In this document: positions 35,184 to 44,349 of the stretch, one piece after another
Numbering within the stretch: position 1 is the stretch's first letter
How the letters are laid out: every line of letters starts with the position of its first letter
Assembly (NCBI RefSeq): GCF_000313135.1
Contig: NW_004457313.1
Location: forward strand, 567,878-631,877
Direction of reading: 5' to 3'
From: Acanthamoeba castellanii str. Neff
Lineage: Eukaryota; Discosea; Longamoebia; Acanthamoebidae
Length of the DNA: 64,000 bases
The notes under the pieces: generated by a model
Database searches by the model: none
What the model saw: only the letters and a program-made list of their open reading frames with translations
Told to the model about the DNA's origin: nothing
Program-made: the position numbers and the translations under genes

Positions 35184-35302
35184 GGATACGGCCATACTGC
35201 GCAGAAAGCACCGCTTCCCATCCGAACAGCGAAGTTAAGCTGCGCCAGGCGGTGTTAGTACTGGGGTGGGCGACCACCCGGGAATCCACCGTGCCGTATC
35301 CT
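35184..35302 (+). rRNA. 5S ribosomal RNA, copy 2
   Basis: 119 nt, identical to 32522-32640, same orientation, 2662 bases downstream start to start. Followed by a five-T run (35305-35309). Downstream of it the base composition changes to CpG-poor DNA. Confidence 0.97.
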
Positions 35303-35754
35303 CCTTTTTGTGCTTGCTGTCTTGTCCTCTTCAGCCTTACAGACAAACACTTGTGGGTGTATGTGGTGATGTTTGTGCACAGAAATGAGTGAGCAGGAAA
35401 GGCAACCAGTGTGGCTATGATATTGATCATGCCATCTGAATTAAAGCCATGCGACCAACTGCATCCACCAAGAACTTTTCCTCGTTTGACCAGTCATTTT
35501 GAAAAGTGATTTTGGTTGTGATTTTATCTTGGGCAAATGAGTTTTGGAATTTTTGTTGTGCTAAAATCGTGTGAGATTTGACATTTTTGATTTATAGGGC
35601 AGTTTTGAAGATTTGGATCTGAATCTTTGATTTTGACATGCAAAACCACTGCTTATAAGTGATATTGAGGGACTTGAGATCACATATGTGTACTCAATGG
35701 AATATTCACATTAAAGCACTTTATTTCACTGTTTCCATGCAGAAAGAGTGGCAT

Positions 35755-35905
35755 TTGGTTGCTGGGTGGGCAGGCTGCAGTGGGTGGGTGGGCAGGTCAG
35801 CATGAGGGCAGGCTGCCAGGTGGGTGGACAGGCAGGCAGGGTGAGTGGGTGGGCAGGCATGTGCTGATAGGGCTCAGGCTGGCAGGTGGGCATTTTGGAT
35901 ACAGG
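35755..35905. repeat. GGCAGG/GGTGGGC-rich imperfect repeat
   Basis: About 150 bases of degenerate GGGTGGGCAGGC-type units within the fold-back element interior. Simple sequence; no coding support. Confidence 0.65.
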
Positions 35906-35999
35906 TACCTGTACATGATGATTTTGGTGTAACTGATGTGGTGTGGCAGGCTGTGTGGCTTGGACACTGCCCCACAAAGCTCACCACACCAAAATCAGC

Positions 36000-36170
36000 C
36001 TTGGGCTGGGTATATGTGATACTCATCACCTGTTTTGCACAACTGCACCCATCTCAACCTCCATCTACATGCCAATGATCATGACCAAGGATCACCTCTA
36101 CCAGAAATACTTGGATGCCTTGAACACCCAGCACTTCACCCATGCCAAGCTGTTGAGTCTCACTTCTGCA
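36000..36170 (+). repeat. Element-interior segment, inverted copy of 46603-46770
   Basis: The segment encoding MPMIMTKDHLYQKYLDAL is repeated in reverse complement near 46603-46690 with few changes, including the ATACTCATCACCTGTTTTGC stretch. The conserved reading frame suggests a former transposon protein, not recognised further (next residues GEHRHIKFPQAVPFHTDK). Confidence 0.7.
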
Positions 36171-36599
36171 AGATGTTCAAAAGGTGAACACAGGCACATC
36201 AAGTTCCCCCAGGCAGTGCCATTTCACACTGATAAAATCACTTTTAACTCCACACATTCCAAGTTTTTATTAAATCATTTTCATCTCAAGTCCCTCAATA
36301 TCACTTATGAGCAGCAGTCTAGCATGTCAAAATCACATGCAGATTCCAGCATCATATCTCTCATTATGATGGTATTTTAATCTGCCATTTCTCAAGATGC
36401 TCCCAACTTTGTCTTGTTCTTTTTAAATTAAAACCATTTTTGTGTTGTCTAAACCATATATATGAGGTTAAACTCACAAACAAAATCACTTTTCAAAATG
36501 ACTGGACCTCTCATTTCAAATGACCACAAGTTCTGTATGTATGGTATACCCACCTGCTGGCCTGCACCCTATCTGCCTGCAGAAAAGTGCAAGTTAAAA

Positions 36600-36945
36600 A
36601 TTGGACCTAATCATCTGTCAACTGCCTAATGGGCATAAAAATCATCTGTTGCCTTTAAAATCATCTGCCAAAATGGGCATAAAAATCATCTGTTGTCTGC
36701 AAAATCATCTGTCATCTGTCATCTGCAAAATCATCTGTTGTCTGCATAAAAAATCACCTGTTGTCTGCACAATCATGTGCCAAAATGGCCATAAAAATCA
36801 ACTGTCATCTGTGAAATGGCAATGAAAATCATCTGTTGTCTGCAAAAATGGGCATACAAATCATCTGTCATCTGCAAAATGGCCATATAAATCATCTGTA
36901 AAATGGGCATAAAATAGCCACAAAATCATCTGTAAACATACCCAA
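36600..36945. repeat. Imperfect tandem repeat (AAAATCATCTGT.. unit)
   Basis: More than fifteen diverged copies of an AATCATCTG(T/C) core, alternating with TGGGCATAAA, fill this ~350-bp stretch. Spacing is irregular, so it is a decayed minisatellite and not a CRISPR array. Confidence 0.75.
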
Positions 36946-37146
36946 AAATTCAACTGTCATTCATTACCCACCCAGCAATTAGACAAAAACAACAAATTGT
37001 TGAAAATAACAAAGATACCACAAAAACCTCCCGCTGCTGTCGACATAAAGCTGCTCCTGCCCAGGCAATGGTTGGGGGGTGCCTTAGCAGGCGGTCGGGC
37101 GGGCAGGCCAAGGATGGCTGTCTGTGTACACGTTGATCAAGGACGA

Positions 37147-37704
37147 CTACCAGTAGTGGATGGTGTACTCGGGGAATGACTGTGACACACACGACACACG
37201 CCAACGTGAGCATCGGCAGCGAGGCGTAAGAGAGTGTGGGGGATTCGTACCCACATACATGCCGTTGCCCCCGTGGACCTGCCCGACGGAATCGTGCAGG
37301 CCACCGCCTCGCTTCTCAGGCAGCCGCCTGATGCCGGACTTGCCCGTGCCCACCGAGCCCAGGGTCACATGACAGTACAACATCTGCTCATGGCCAGGAC
37401 TGATCGTCAGTCTACCACTCTCGTGTGTGCGGTTGTGCGGTTGTGCGTGCCTTCTTGGCATGGCCGCCTGTGACGTGGCCGGTGGCGACCGACCCGCGAG
37501 CTGTGGAAGAGGTACTTCTCGTTGGGGTCCTTCTTGTTCTTCACTGAAGCGTCGCAGGTAGTAGAACATCCACTGCGACTTGTTCTGGTTGCGCTCGATC
37601 CGCGTGATGTGCGCCCCAATACCTGGACAGGTGGCATAAACACGCACATGACCACCGTGGTAGCATGTCAGCAGCAGTGACACGGTGTTCTGTCGGTGCC
37701 ACAC
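37147..37704 (-). pseudogene. PARP catalytic-domain remnant (frameshifted, core deleted)
   Basis: Minus-strand pieces in PARP order: GAHITRIERNQNKSQWMFYY, then in another frame DPNEKYLFHSS (the conserved NE..LFH), then MLYCHVTLGS, LHDSVG and the C-terminal FPEYTIHYW with stop at 37147. The frame shifts near 37548, and the segment that should hold the glycine-rich/donor-loop part between LFHSS and MLYCHV is missing (only ~120 bases of GC-rich repeat-like DNA there). Base composition is host-like, unlike both flanks. By family knowledge PARPs transfer ADP-ribose from NAD+; this copy should be inactive. A split gene with unrecognised introns is an alternative. Confidence 0.6.
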
Positions 37705-37984
37705 GTGTGAGCAGAGCTGGATTGCAGTGAGTGCTAAGAGGCAGTAGTGGATCTGGAAAGAAGTGTATCATAAACATGTTGTTCTTCGTAGTTGAAGAAA
37801 GAGAAAGACGAATAATAAAGGAATGAAGTCGTTGCCTATTTAAGGACGTGGTACCCCCCCCCTTTGTGCCCATGAAGCCTCGAAAAAAGTTGGAGAATCT
37901 CGGACGCCAGGGCACACCACATACAAATTTAAACTAATTATTTTGTATAATCATTTATTGGTTGCAGCCTTGCTCCTTACCTGC

Positions 37985-38075
37985 TCACGCACGCGCGCAC
38001 CCGCACACGCACACACATGCACCACGCACCCACCACACACACACGCATGTACGCATGCATGCACACACACACAAT
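37985..38075. repeat. (CA/CG)n microsatellite
   Basis: CACACACGCACGC-type simple repeat at the border between host-like and CpG-poor DNA. Confidence 0.75.
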
Positions 38076-38126
38076 GTTAGCAACACCATTGCCAAGCAAA
38101 CACAAAAGGTGCAGAAGGGCATACCA

Positions 38127-38441
38127 CTAGGATGCGTGCATGGTGGATATGTGGTTATCAAGCCCGCCTTGGTACACATAGCTCCACCAGCAGTGTGGGC
38201 ACTGAAGACGAGGCCGATCTATGTGCTGGTGGCAACACATGTGGTTAGGATTGAAAGCATAGATCTGAGCATGGCTGTGTACCTGTCCAAACACTTGCTT
38301 GTGGATTTCCTGGCTGGTGAGTGGCAGTGGTGGAGAGGATGATGGCGAGGTAGAAGAAGGTGACAGTGCTGTTGAAGAGTTTGGGGTGAACGAAGGAGAG
38401 GGTGTTGTGAAGTACGGGGGTAGTGGCCAAGGTGGGTGCAA
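38127..38441 (-). pseudogene. Fragment with C2H2-like finger, mobile-element derived
   Basis: Minus-strand frame with a Pro/Ser-rich lead followed by FGQVHSHAQIYAFNPNHM and LQCPHCWWSYVYQGGLDNH..TMH, a CxxC...HxxxxH finger-like motif. The upstream part of the same region is His/Pro low-complexity in every frame. The setting is CpG-poor DNA next to other decayed transposon genes, so an element-encoded DNA-binding protein is the best guess. Confidence 0.4.
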
Positions 38442-40201
38442 GGTAGGAAGGTGATGGTGTTGTGGGGAAGGACGTTGGTGTGAAGGGTGATGTGGTGGAG
38501 GATAGTGGTGAGGTGAAGGAAGGTGTTGAGTGCGCTGGGGTGGTGGAGGAGGAGGTGGCTGTGGTGGTGGGGGCTGTGGCCATGTACTGTGGTAGCAACT
38601 GGAGTGTGGGCGATCTCTGTGGTCTGGGCAGAATCCTGGGCATTGTTGGTGCAGGTGTGGTTGTGAGTGTGGGTGGCTGCAAGTGTGGGGTGACAGTGAA
38701 TTGTGGGGGGAAGGTGGACAGGGTCAAAGGTGGCAGCAAGCACAGAGTGGTGAAGGAAGGTGTTGAGTGTGCTGTGGTGGTGGTGGTGAATGTGGTGGTG
38801 GTGGTTGGGTGGTGGTGGTGGATGGGTGGTGGCCAGAGGTGGTGGCAGTGGCAGAGGCAGAGATGACACTGCCTTGGTGAGGCTTCTGCAATGGAGAGGC
38901 TGACATTGCTGTTGTCTTCCTTGGCTGACCCCTCTTCTGGGCAGGGGCAACTGCTGCAGGTGCCAATCCATCCAGTACTGCTCCTTGGACATGAGCAGGA
39001 CTGCACAAACTCCATGAATGATGGGCTTGATGTGATGAAACTCAAGATATGTCCTGATGTAAGCCCCATGCACTACCAAACAGTACAGCAGTTAGGAATG
39101 TTGGATGAGGAGGAGGGCAAGAACATCTTACATACATTCCCCAACATGGTGGTACATGACAGACAAAGCAACCCATGCAGCTGTATCTTTGGTGGAGTAA
39201 GCTTTGTAGATGAGCTTCTTTGAGAGGATTGCATACTGCTGTTTGGCTGATATGACTGAAGTGAGTAAAAGGGCAACCCTAGTGCACCACCCAACTGTAC
39301 CAGTTTCAGCACAAGCACGTCATTTGAGTAGCTGCTGCCAACATCTCTGGTGCAGCTGAGCATGCTGATCATCTCACTTCTTCCACACCATCAGAACCTT
39401 GAGCCACTGTCTCTCTTCAGCATAGGAGACATCCAGTCTGATGTGCTTAAAGAGGTCAACAAGGATTGCACTCTCTTTGCCTGATGATGCACAGTTGTGA
39501 GCATTAACCAGAACAGAGCACACACATGCACATGCACACACATGCACACACACACGCACACAACACAAAGAATACCTTCATTGCACTCTAAGATTCCTGC
39601 ATCAAAGAGCAGCACATACATCACTGTCCAATTGCAATCCTTGTTGACTTGCTTGCAGGCAGTGCCATTGAGAGACTCGAGCTGGATGGTGCTGTGGCCA
39701 TGGATGTATCTCTGGCAGTTGTTTATGTAGCCATCAATGAGTGCAGCAAGAGCAACAAGCATATTTACATCTTTGTCCTGGATATATGTTCCACAGACAT
39801 GATGTCAGCTTGTGTGTGCATGTGTGCCAGAGTGCAGGCATGTGGTGTCAACATACCCTCACTGGATCAGCCCAAGGGTTACAGTCCCAGGAGCATGACA
39901 GCATCCTTGGTGAGACTTGTTTGTGATGTGTGGGATGTGCAGTGCATATGTGCAGTGAAGCCAGCGTCATCATGCTAAACTTTTTGCTGGAGTTGGGGAG
40001 GCCCACTGCTTGAGACAGTCCATCTGTTCTGCACAAGAGACATCTGTGGCAGCCACTACTGATGGAGTGAGCTTGGGATGGAGAAAAGGTGAGCAAGGGA
40101 AGTAAAGAATGTGCAGGGGTATTAAACATTGGACTTGTGAAGGAATTTGGCGATCTGATTGGAGTGTGGAACTTGATGATAGGAATGTTTAATATGTTGA
40201 C

Positions 40202-41269
40202 CTAAGCATCATGGTTCACATAAATGTTAAACACACAGCCATGTGTGCCAGTGATGGAGAGAGAGGCAGAGGTGGCAAGGGTCTGCTCCTTGGTTGGGTA
40301 TGCAGGCGTGGGCGCAGGCACAGGGGCAGGCAAGGGCGCAGGCATGGGTGTGGGCATGGGTGCAGAGCTTGTCTTGGCATCTGTGGCAAATCTAATCAGT
40401 GTGTGGCATCTTCCCCCCCCCAGATTAATTGGTGGCATACATTGGGACTCAAGCAACACATTTTGTACAGAAGCAAGATTGGGTGCAGTGTTGGTGAGGT
40501 ATGTGTTGAGACCAGTGTTGGTTGTGTGGTGTGTCTGCTCCTTTGCCTCCTTGATGACCCTGTGCTTTGCACCTTCAATGGCAGCAATAGCAGTGGCATG
40601 GCAAATGGAATTTGTCTTGTAATGTTCACAAGGATAGGAGAGATTAGGGATTGCATCAAGAATTGGTTCAAAGAGGCACTGTCCAATCATCATCTTCCCC
40701 ATCAGCTGGTTTGTTAGCACCCCTATCTTGCTAAGGTTCCAGAAGAGATGGTCACCCAGCTCTTTTGAAGGGAGATGATCAAGGTGGAGGCTTACAATGC
40801 TAAGTGGGCAGTGGTAGAGTGCGTGTGGCTGAGTGGCAAGGCAGACACAGGCAAGTGGATCCGCCTTGGACTTTGTGCTCACATTTTTCTTGTATGTTCC
40901 CTGATGGATTTCGACCCACTGCTGCTCCTTGTTGATGACCACCTCACCAACAGTCTTCTTGATGGTCTTGCTGGAGTGGTGGTTGAGGAACCACAGGAGG
41001 ATGAGGTAGAGTTTTGACTGGATGCTGGCAGGTGTGCTCAGAAGATTGTGGAAGGTGGTGTCAATCTCAGAATCCATCAGCTCAGGTGGCTTTGTCTCCT
41101 CCTTGTCAATCTTGTGCTTCCTGACCTTCTTTTGCATTCGCTTCACCACCACCTGGGTGTGAGGGAAGGCAGGGTCGCTGAGGATTGATTGCCACCCAAG
41201 TTGCTGCTGGAGGGCAGCAATGGCTGAGATCGCCACAATGATGCTTGATGGTGTTGGGTTGGCCAGCAT
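40202..41269 (-). pseudogene. Tyrosine recombinase (Crypton/DUF3504-like) ORF, catalytic Arg lost
   Basis: Open frame of 355 residues on the minus strand. It has a helical core-binding-like part (ALQQQLGWQSILSD..FPHTQVVVKRM), then a catalytic-like part: LILLWFLNHHSSKTIKK, CPLSIVSLHLDHLP, LMGKMMIGQCLF, YKTNSICHATAIAAIE and LNTYLTNT. The order matches eukaryotic tyrosine recombinases of Cryptons. The positions where box I and box II arginines are expected hold His (codons within 40976-40981 and at 40598-40600); CGC/CGT to CAC/CAT is a CpG-decay change. The tail is Pro/Ala repeats (PMPTPMPAPLPAPVPAP). Upstream, 41270-41760 continues in broken frames (KLESEKKQAKEHVEKEK), so the gene is probably dead. 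The family call is from pattern memory only. Confidence 0.5.
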
Positions 41270-41760
41270 CTACTGGAGATGGCAGGAGCAGTGGAGCCAC
41301 TGGGAGAGGAAGCACAAGGAGAACCTCAGTGGGGAGTGGCTCAGCAACAAGCTCTCCTCTTGGCATTTCTGGATCTCCTCCATGCTGGGAATGTTGTCTT
41401 GCACATGCAGTGGGTTGCTGGCCTGGGTATACATACCCTGATGAGTCTGAACATGGTTGGTTGGTGGAAGGCTACTGCTTTGGCGATGCTTACATCTGGC
41501 CTTCTTTGTTGTTGTTGTTATGGTCCTTTGTGGGGTCCCATAGTTGTCCTGCAGCAATTGAAGGAGCTCTTTCTTCAGCTTGCTGCTTCTCCTTCTCCAC
41601 ATGCTCTTTGGCTTGCTTCTTCTCACTCTCCAGTTTGCATCATATCCCTTCACACCACCACCACTGCTGGAGTCTCTGTTATTCTTTCTGTTCTTCCTGG
41701 CAATCAACCATTCTAAAGCTGCACAGCATCTCCTCTTCTCTTGCTGCCATCTTAGCTCAA
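41270..41760 (-). pseudogene. Broken N-terminal extension of the recombinase element
   Basis: Charged coiled-coil-like coding remains (LESEKKQAKEHVEKEKQQAE) interrupted by several in-frame stops and frame changes, directly upstream of the recombinase ORF on the same strand. No domain is recognised. Confidence 0.4.
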
Positions 41761-42079
41761 GCTTCTTGGTCTACTGACTTGGCCTTCAGCAATGGAGACA
41801 AGACCACTTTTCCTCTAAAACTTTTTGGCTGAAGTCTGCATTTTTCACTGTTGGACAACAAACAACCTGCATGCTTAGCATTTTTTTGAGGCTTCACCTG
41901 GTGCAAGGGGGGGGGCTCGCCCATACTGCATCCTTAAGGACATAACAGTGTTCAAATTAAATGTCAACTGGAGACTTGATTGGCTGAACAGTTGTCTTGG
42001 AGAGAGACTTGAGCAACCATGTGGAAGCTGTTCTCTAGGATCTCTGTTTGTGGATCCAGAGGTCAGAGCTGAGAGGTCA

Positions 42080-42750
42080 GTCCAACAACACGTCCAGCAT
42101 GCAATGCAAGACCAAGCTCATGTGTGTGTGCGTACTGCTGAGTGAGTTCTGGAGGTGGGTCTTGATTTCATTCCACTCCTTGATGCCCTTCTTCACATTG
42201 AACATCTGGTACTCGCCCTTTTGGTTCTCCCACTGCAACACCACAACATGCCACACATCAATGGTATGGTGGTGTGTGAGGGGGGAAAACATGGTTTTGG
42301 ATGTCAAGAGGGGGTGGGGTCATACATGTTCAGGGTGTTCAATGCCATCAAGCATGAGGGACACATGCATGTCACTGCCAGGGTTGGGGAGCATGGCATT
42401 CTCCACTTGCGCCTTGAGCTGCTCCAACTTGCACATCAGGTCCTCCCTCTCCTTGAGTGCTTGTGCTGTATTGGCAACACAAGTCAGAATGACACACATG
42501 CATGTTCAAGACACACCACACACAACACAACACAACACACAACAAGGGGCACTAACATGAGCATGTCTGTACCAATAAACCCAGCTGAATGGGTCACTGG
42601 AGAGCTGCTCTGGAGGTGGCCTATTGAAGAGAGAGACAAGATACTGGTAGGATTTCTTCATGGTCTGGGTATTGTTGAGCTCAGTGAGGGCAGAGAGGGT
42701 ATCCTTGAGGATGGTGGTATCAAGCTGAGCCAGGAGAAGAGGAAGGGGAG
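42080..42750 (-). pseudogene. Downstream remains of the GHTHKDIDQ transposon gene
   Basis: Minus-strand coding-like pieces follow the core: SVFNRPPP-like LVSLFNRPPPEQLSSDPF, a charged helix (ALKEREDLMCKLEQLKAQVE), and VWHVVVLQWENQKGEYQMF. A stop interrupts the frame after the helix, and CA-rich former introns (42490-42545) separate pieces. They probably form the C-terminal part of the gene described at 42753-43400. Confidence 0.45.
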
Positions 42751-42752
42751 AG

Positions 42753-43400
42753 TCAGAGGGACAGATGTTGAGGAAGGAGTAGGGACCCATCCAGGGTGAG
42801 GCAGAGGAATGGTAGTCCTTTATAAACATCGGAGATCAAGTGAAACATCTGCACATCATCTTCATGGCAGGAGAAGTGGAAGACATGAGGCCTGGAGGTG
42901 CCCTGAACACCACAGATATAGGGATCCATCCAGCATTTGATAGACCAGCACTTGAGAAGGAATATAGGCTCAGGGTGAAGGTGAGGTGCAGAATACCAGT
43001 CCTGCAGACCTTGCTTGAATGCCTTGACAGTCAGGACCTGTGGATTATACTTCATGCCAATCATGAAGGTTGAGAACATCTGGTCAATATCCTTGTGGGT
43101 GTGTCCCACAGGCAGGAAGGATATGGTGATTGATCAAAACACCTTGTTGAACACCAGCCAGTGGCAGTAGGCCTACTTGTTGTTATTCTCCTGGCTGCCG
43201 TTGTTGAACTGTAGGTAGAGAGTTGATGGATGTAGTCCTGCTGCAGGAACAGCCAATTGAAGGGTGAGGTGATGGTGCAGCAGAGACACTGCAAAGTTGG
43301 GACCACAGCTGAACTGGCCCTGGTGTAGGTACAGGGAGTGGTGGTGAAGGCGATGGTTGATAAATCCATGAATGCCAAGCTTGCAGAGGTCCTTCCACAC
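42753..43400 (-). pseudogene. Transposon-type gene core (DUF7869-like, GHTH..DQMFS signature)
   Basis: Reading the minus strand: KLGIHGFINH, LYLQFNNGSQENNNK, then across a TAG (43173-43175) and a TGA (43134-43136) SITISFLPVGHTHKDIDQMF. This is the 'LQlDN..eNKN ... vGHTHedIDq.Fs' signature of a domain widespread in eukaryotic mobile-element proteins, possibly RNase H-fold. The TGA is one CpG change from CGA. The two stops make it a pseudogene. It lies in CpG-poor DNA, and the frame resumes cleanly to 42753. Confidence 0.65.
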
Positions 43401-44169
43401 GTTTTCTTGGTTCCTCCCAATTTAGTCTCTCTCCTGTCACTGTGATCAGAGTCTTGAGGGATGCTTCCACCATCTGTTGTGCTGAGTTGAATTTGATCCA
43501 GCTGTAGGAGAGGTTCTGCCTGTCCAAAGGGCTTCTCACAATTTCTGCTTCCTTGAAGCTTGCTTTCAGGAACAAGCAAAGGTTTGACAACTTCCATCTT
43601 TTCAGTGTGCCTTTCAGGTGGAGCTTGAACTCGATCTTCCTGATGTAGGACAAAGTGATGTTGGCTGGTCTGGTGTTGATGTTGATGAATTTCTTCACAA
43701 TGTAGTTCTCCACATCCTCCACAGTGCAGAAGGAAACTGTGATGGAGCTGTTGGTCAATTTGGAAGATTTAATCAGTGAGTTTGCTTCTGTGTCAACAGT
43801 GTTGAGGGGGAGGTTGGGTGCATAGATGTATACAGTATGGGGGGTGTCAAAAGAGCAGTCAGACTGCTTTAGTTCTTGGATGGCCCACTCCTTCTTCACT
43901 CTTCTGATCACATTCATTCCTGCCACCCTTCCCTCTTCCAATGTGAACATGAAGATGGCTGATTGCTTGTGGGTTTGAGGGAAGAGTATGGTGATGTTGG
44001 TGTCTAGTGCACAGGTGGGGTTTAAGAAGGCTTGTACAGTCTGGAAATCCTCTTTGACATGCTCAGCAACAACTGTTACTGGGACAATGGGGTCTTCTTC
44101 ATCAATCTTGGTACCTCCCCTGGACTTCACAATAACATTCCTGAGAACCACCAGTTCAATGGCCAACAC
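43183..44169 (-). CDS. Unassigned 328-residue ORF in the transposon island
   Basis: Uninterrupted minus-strand frame. Its first ~245 residues look like real protein, with balanced Lys/Glu/Ile content (HVKEDFQTVQAFLNPTCALD, RRVKKEWAIQELKQSDCSF, IRKIEFKLHLKGTLKRW). After TVTGERLNWEEP it becomes Ser/Pro-rich, where it overlaps in another frame the core of the GHTHKDIDQ gene, so the true exon likely ends near 43440 and splices or frameshifts into that gene. It is probably the N-terminal part of the same element protein. No known fold recognised. Confidence 0.4.
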   Translation of the reverse strand: MLAIELVVLRNVIVKSRGGTKIDEEDPIVPVTVVAEHVKEDFQTVQAFLNPTCALDTNITILFPQTHKQSAIFMFTLEEGRVAGMNVIRRVKKEWAIQELKQSDCSFDTPHTVYIYAPNLPLNTVDTEANSLIKSSKLTNSSITVSFCTVEDVENYIVKKFININTRPANITLSYIRKIEFKLHLKGTLKRWKLSNLCLFLKASFKEAEIVRSPLDRQNLSYSWIKFNSAQQMVEASLKTLITVTGERLNWEEPRKRVEGPLQAWHSWIYQPSPSPPLPVPTPGPVQLWSQLCSVSAAPSPHPSIGCSCSRTTSINSLPTVQQRQPGE

Positions 44170-44349
44170 CCTTGAGTTCCTGGAGATGTTCTAAACAAGG
44201 AGTCTACAGCCTGCACAATGTCTTCTTTGATTGTTGCATTCAGCTTCATGTTGCAGATTGAGGTTATTATCATGTCAATCAAGGTTAGGTTTGTAGGGGC
44301 TGGGTTGTTGTTTTCAGGTTGCCCCAGACTTCCAAAATTTGTCATTTCA

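Larger units (their letters stand above)
35490..36505. mobile_element. Fold-back (inverted-repeat) element with 25-bp perfect ends
   Basis: Bases 35490-35514 are the exact reverse complement of 36481-36505. Farther in, 35655-35678 is the exact reverse complement of 36285-36308, and a 13-bp GATTTTGACATGC block pairs between them in the same order. The arms (about 190 and 220 bases) are thus collinear inverted copies around a ~600-bp middle. This fits a non-autonomous fold-back or MITE-like DNA transposon. No clear target-site duplication flanks it. Its middle has a relative at 46603-46770. Confidence 0.72.
35303..36990. other. CpG-poor island 1
   Basis: Composition switches from GC-rich host DNA to AT-richer DNA with very few CG dinucleotides and many TG/CA. 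It contains a fold-back element and a decayed tandem repeat. No intact gene is seen. Confidence 0.75.

Noticed and set aside
36600..36945. Regular AATCATCTG repeats as a CRISPR array
   Set aside because: Spacing is irregular, units are diverged, spacers are themselves repeats, and the genome is eukaryotic.
38219..39079. 286- and 274-codon His/Pro-rich overlapping ORFs
   Set aside because: GTGGTG-type simple sequence keeps several frames open; only the short Cys/His end (38127-38441) has any motif.
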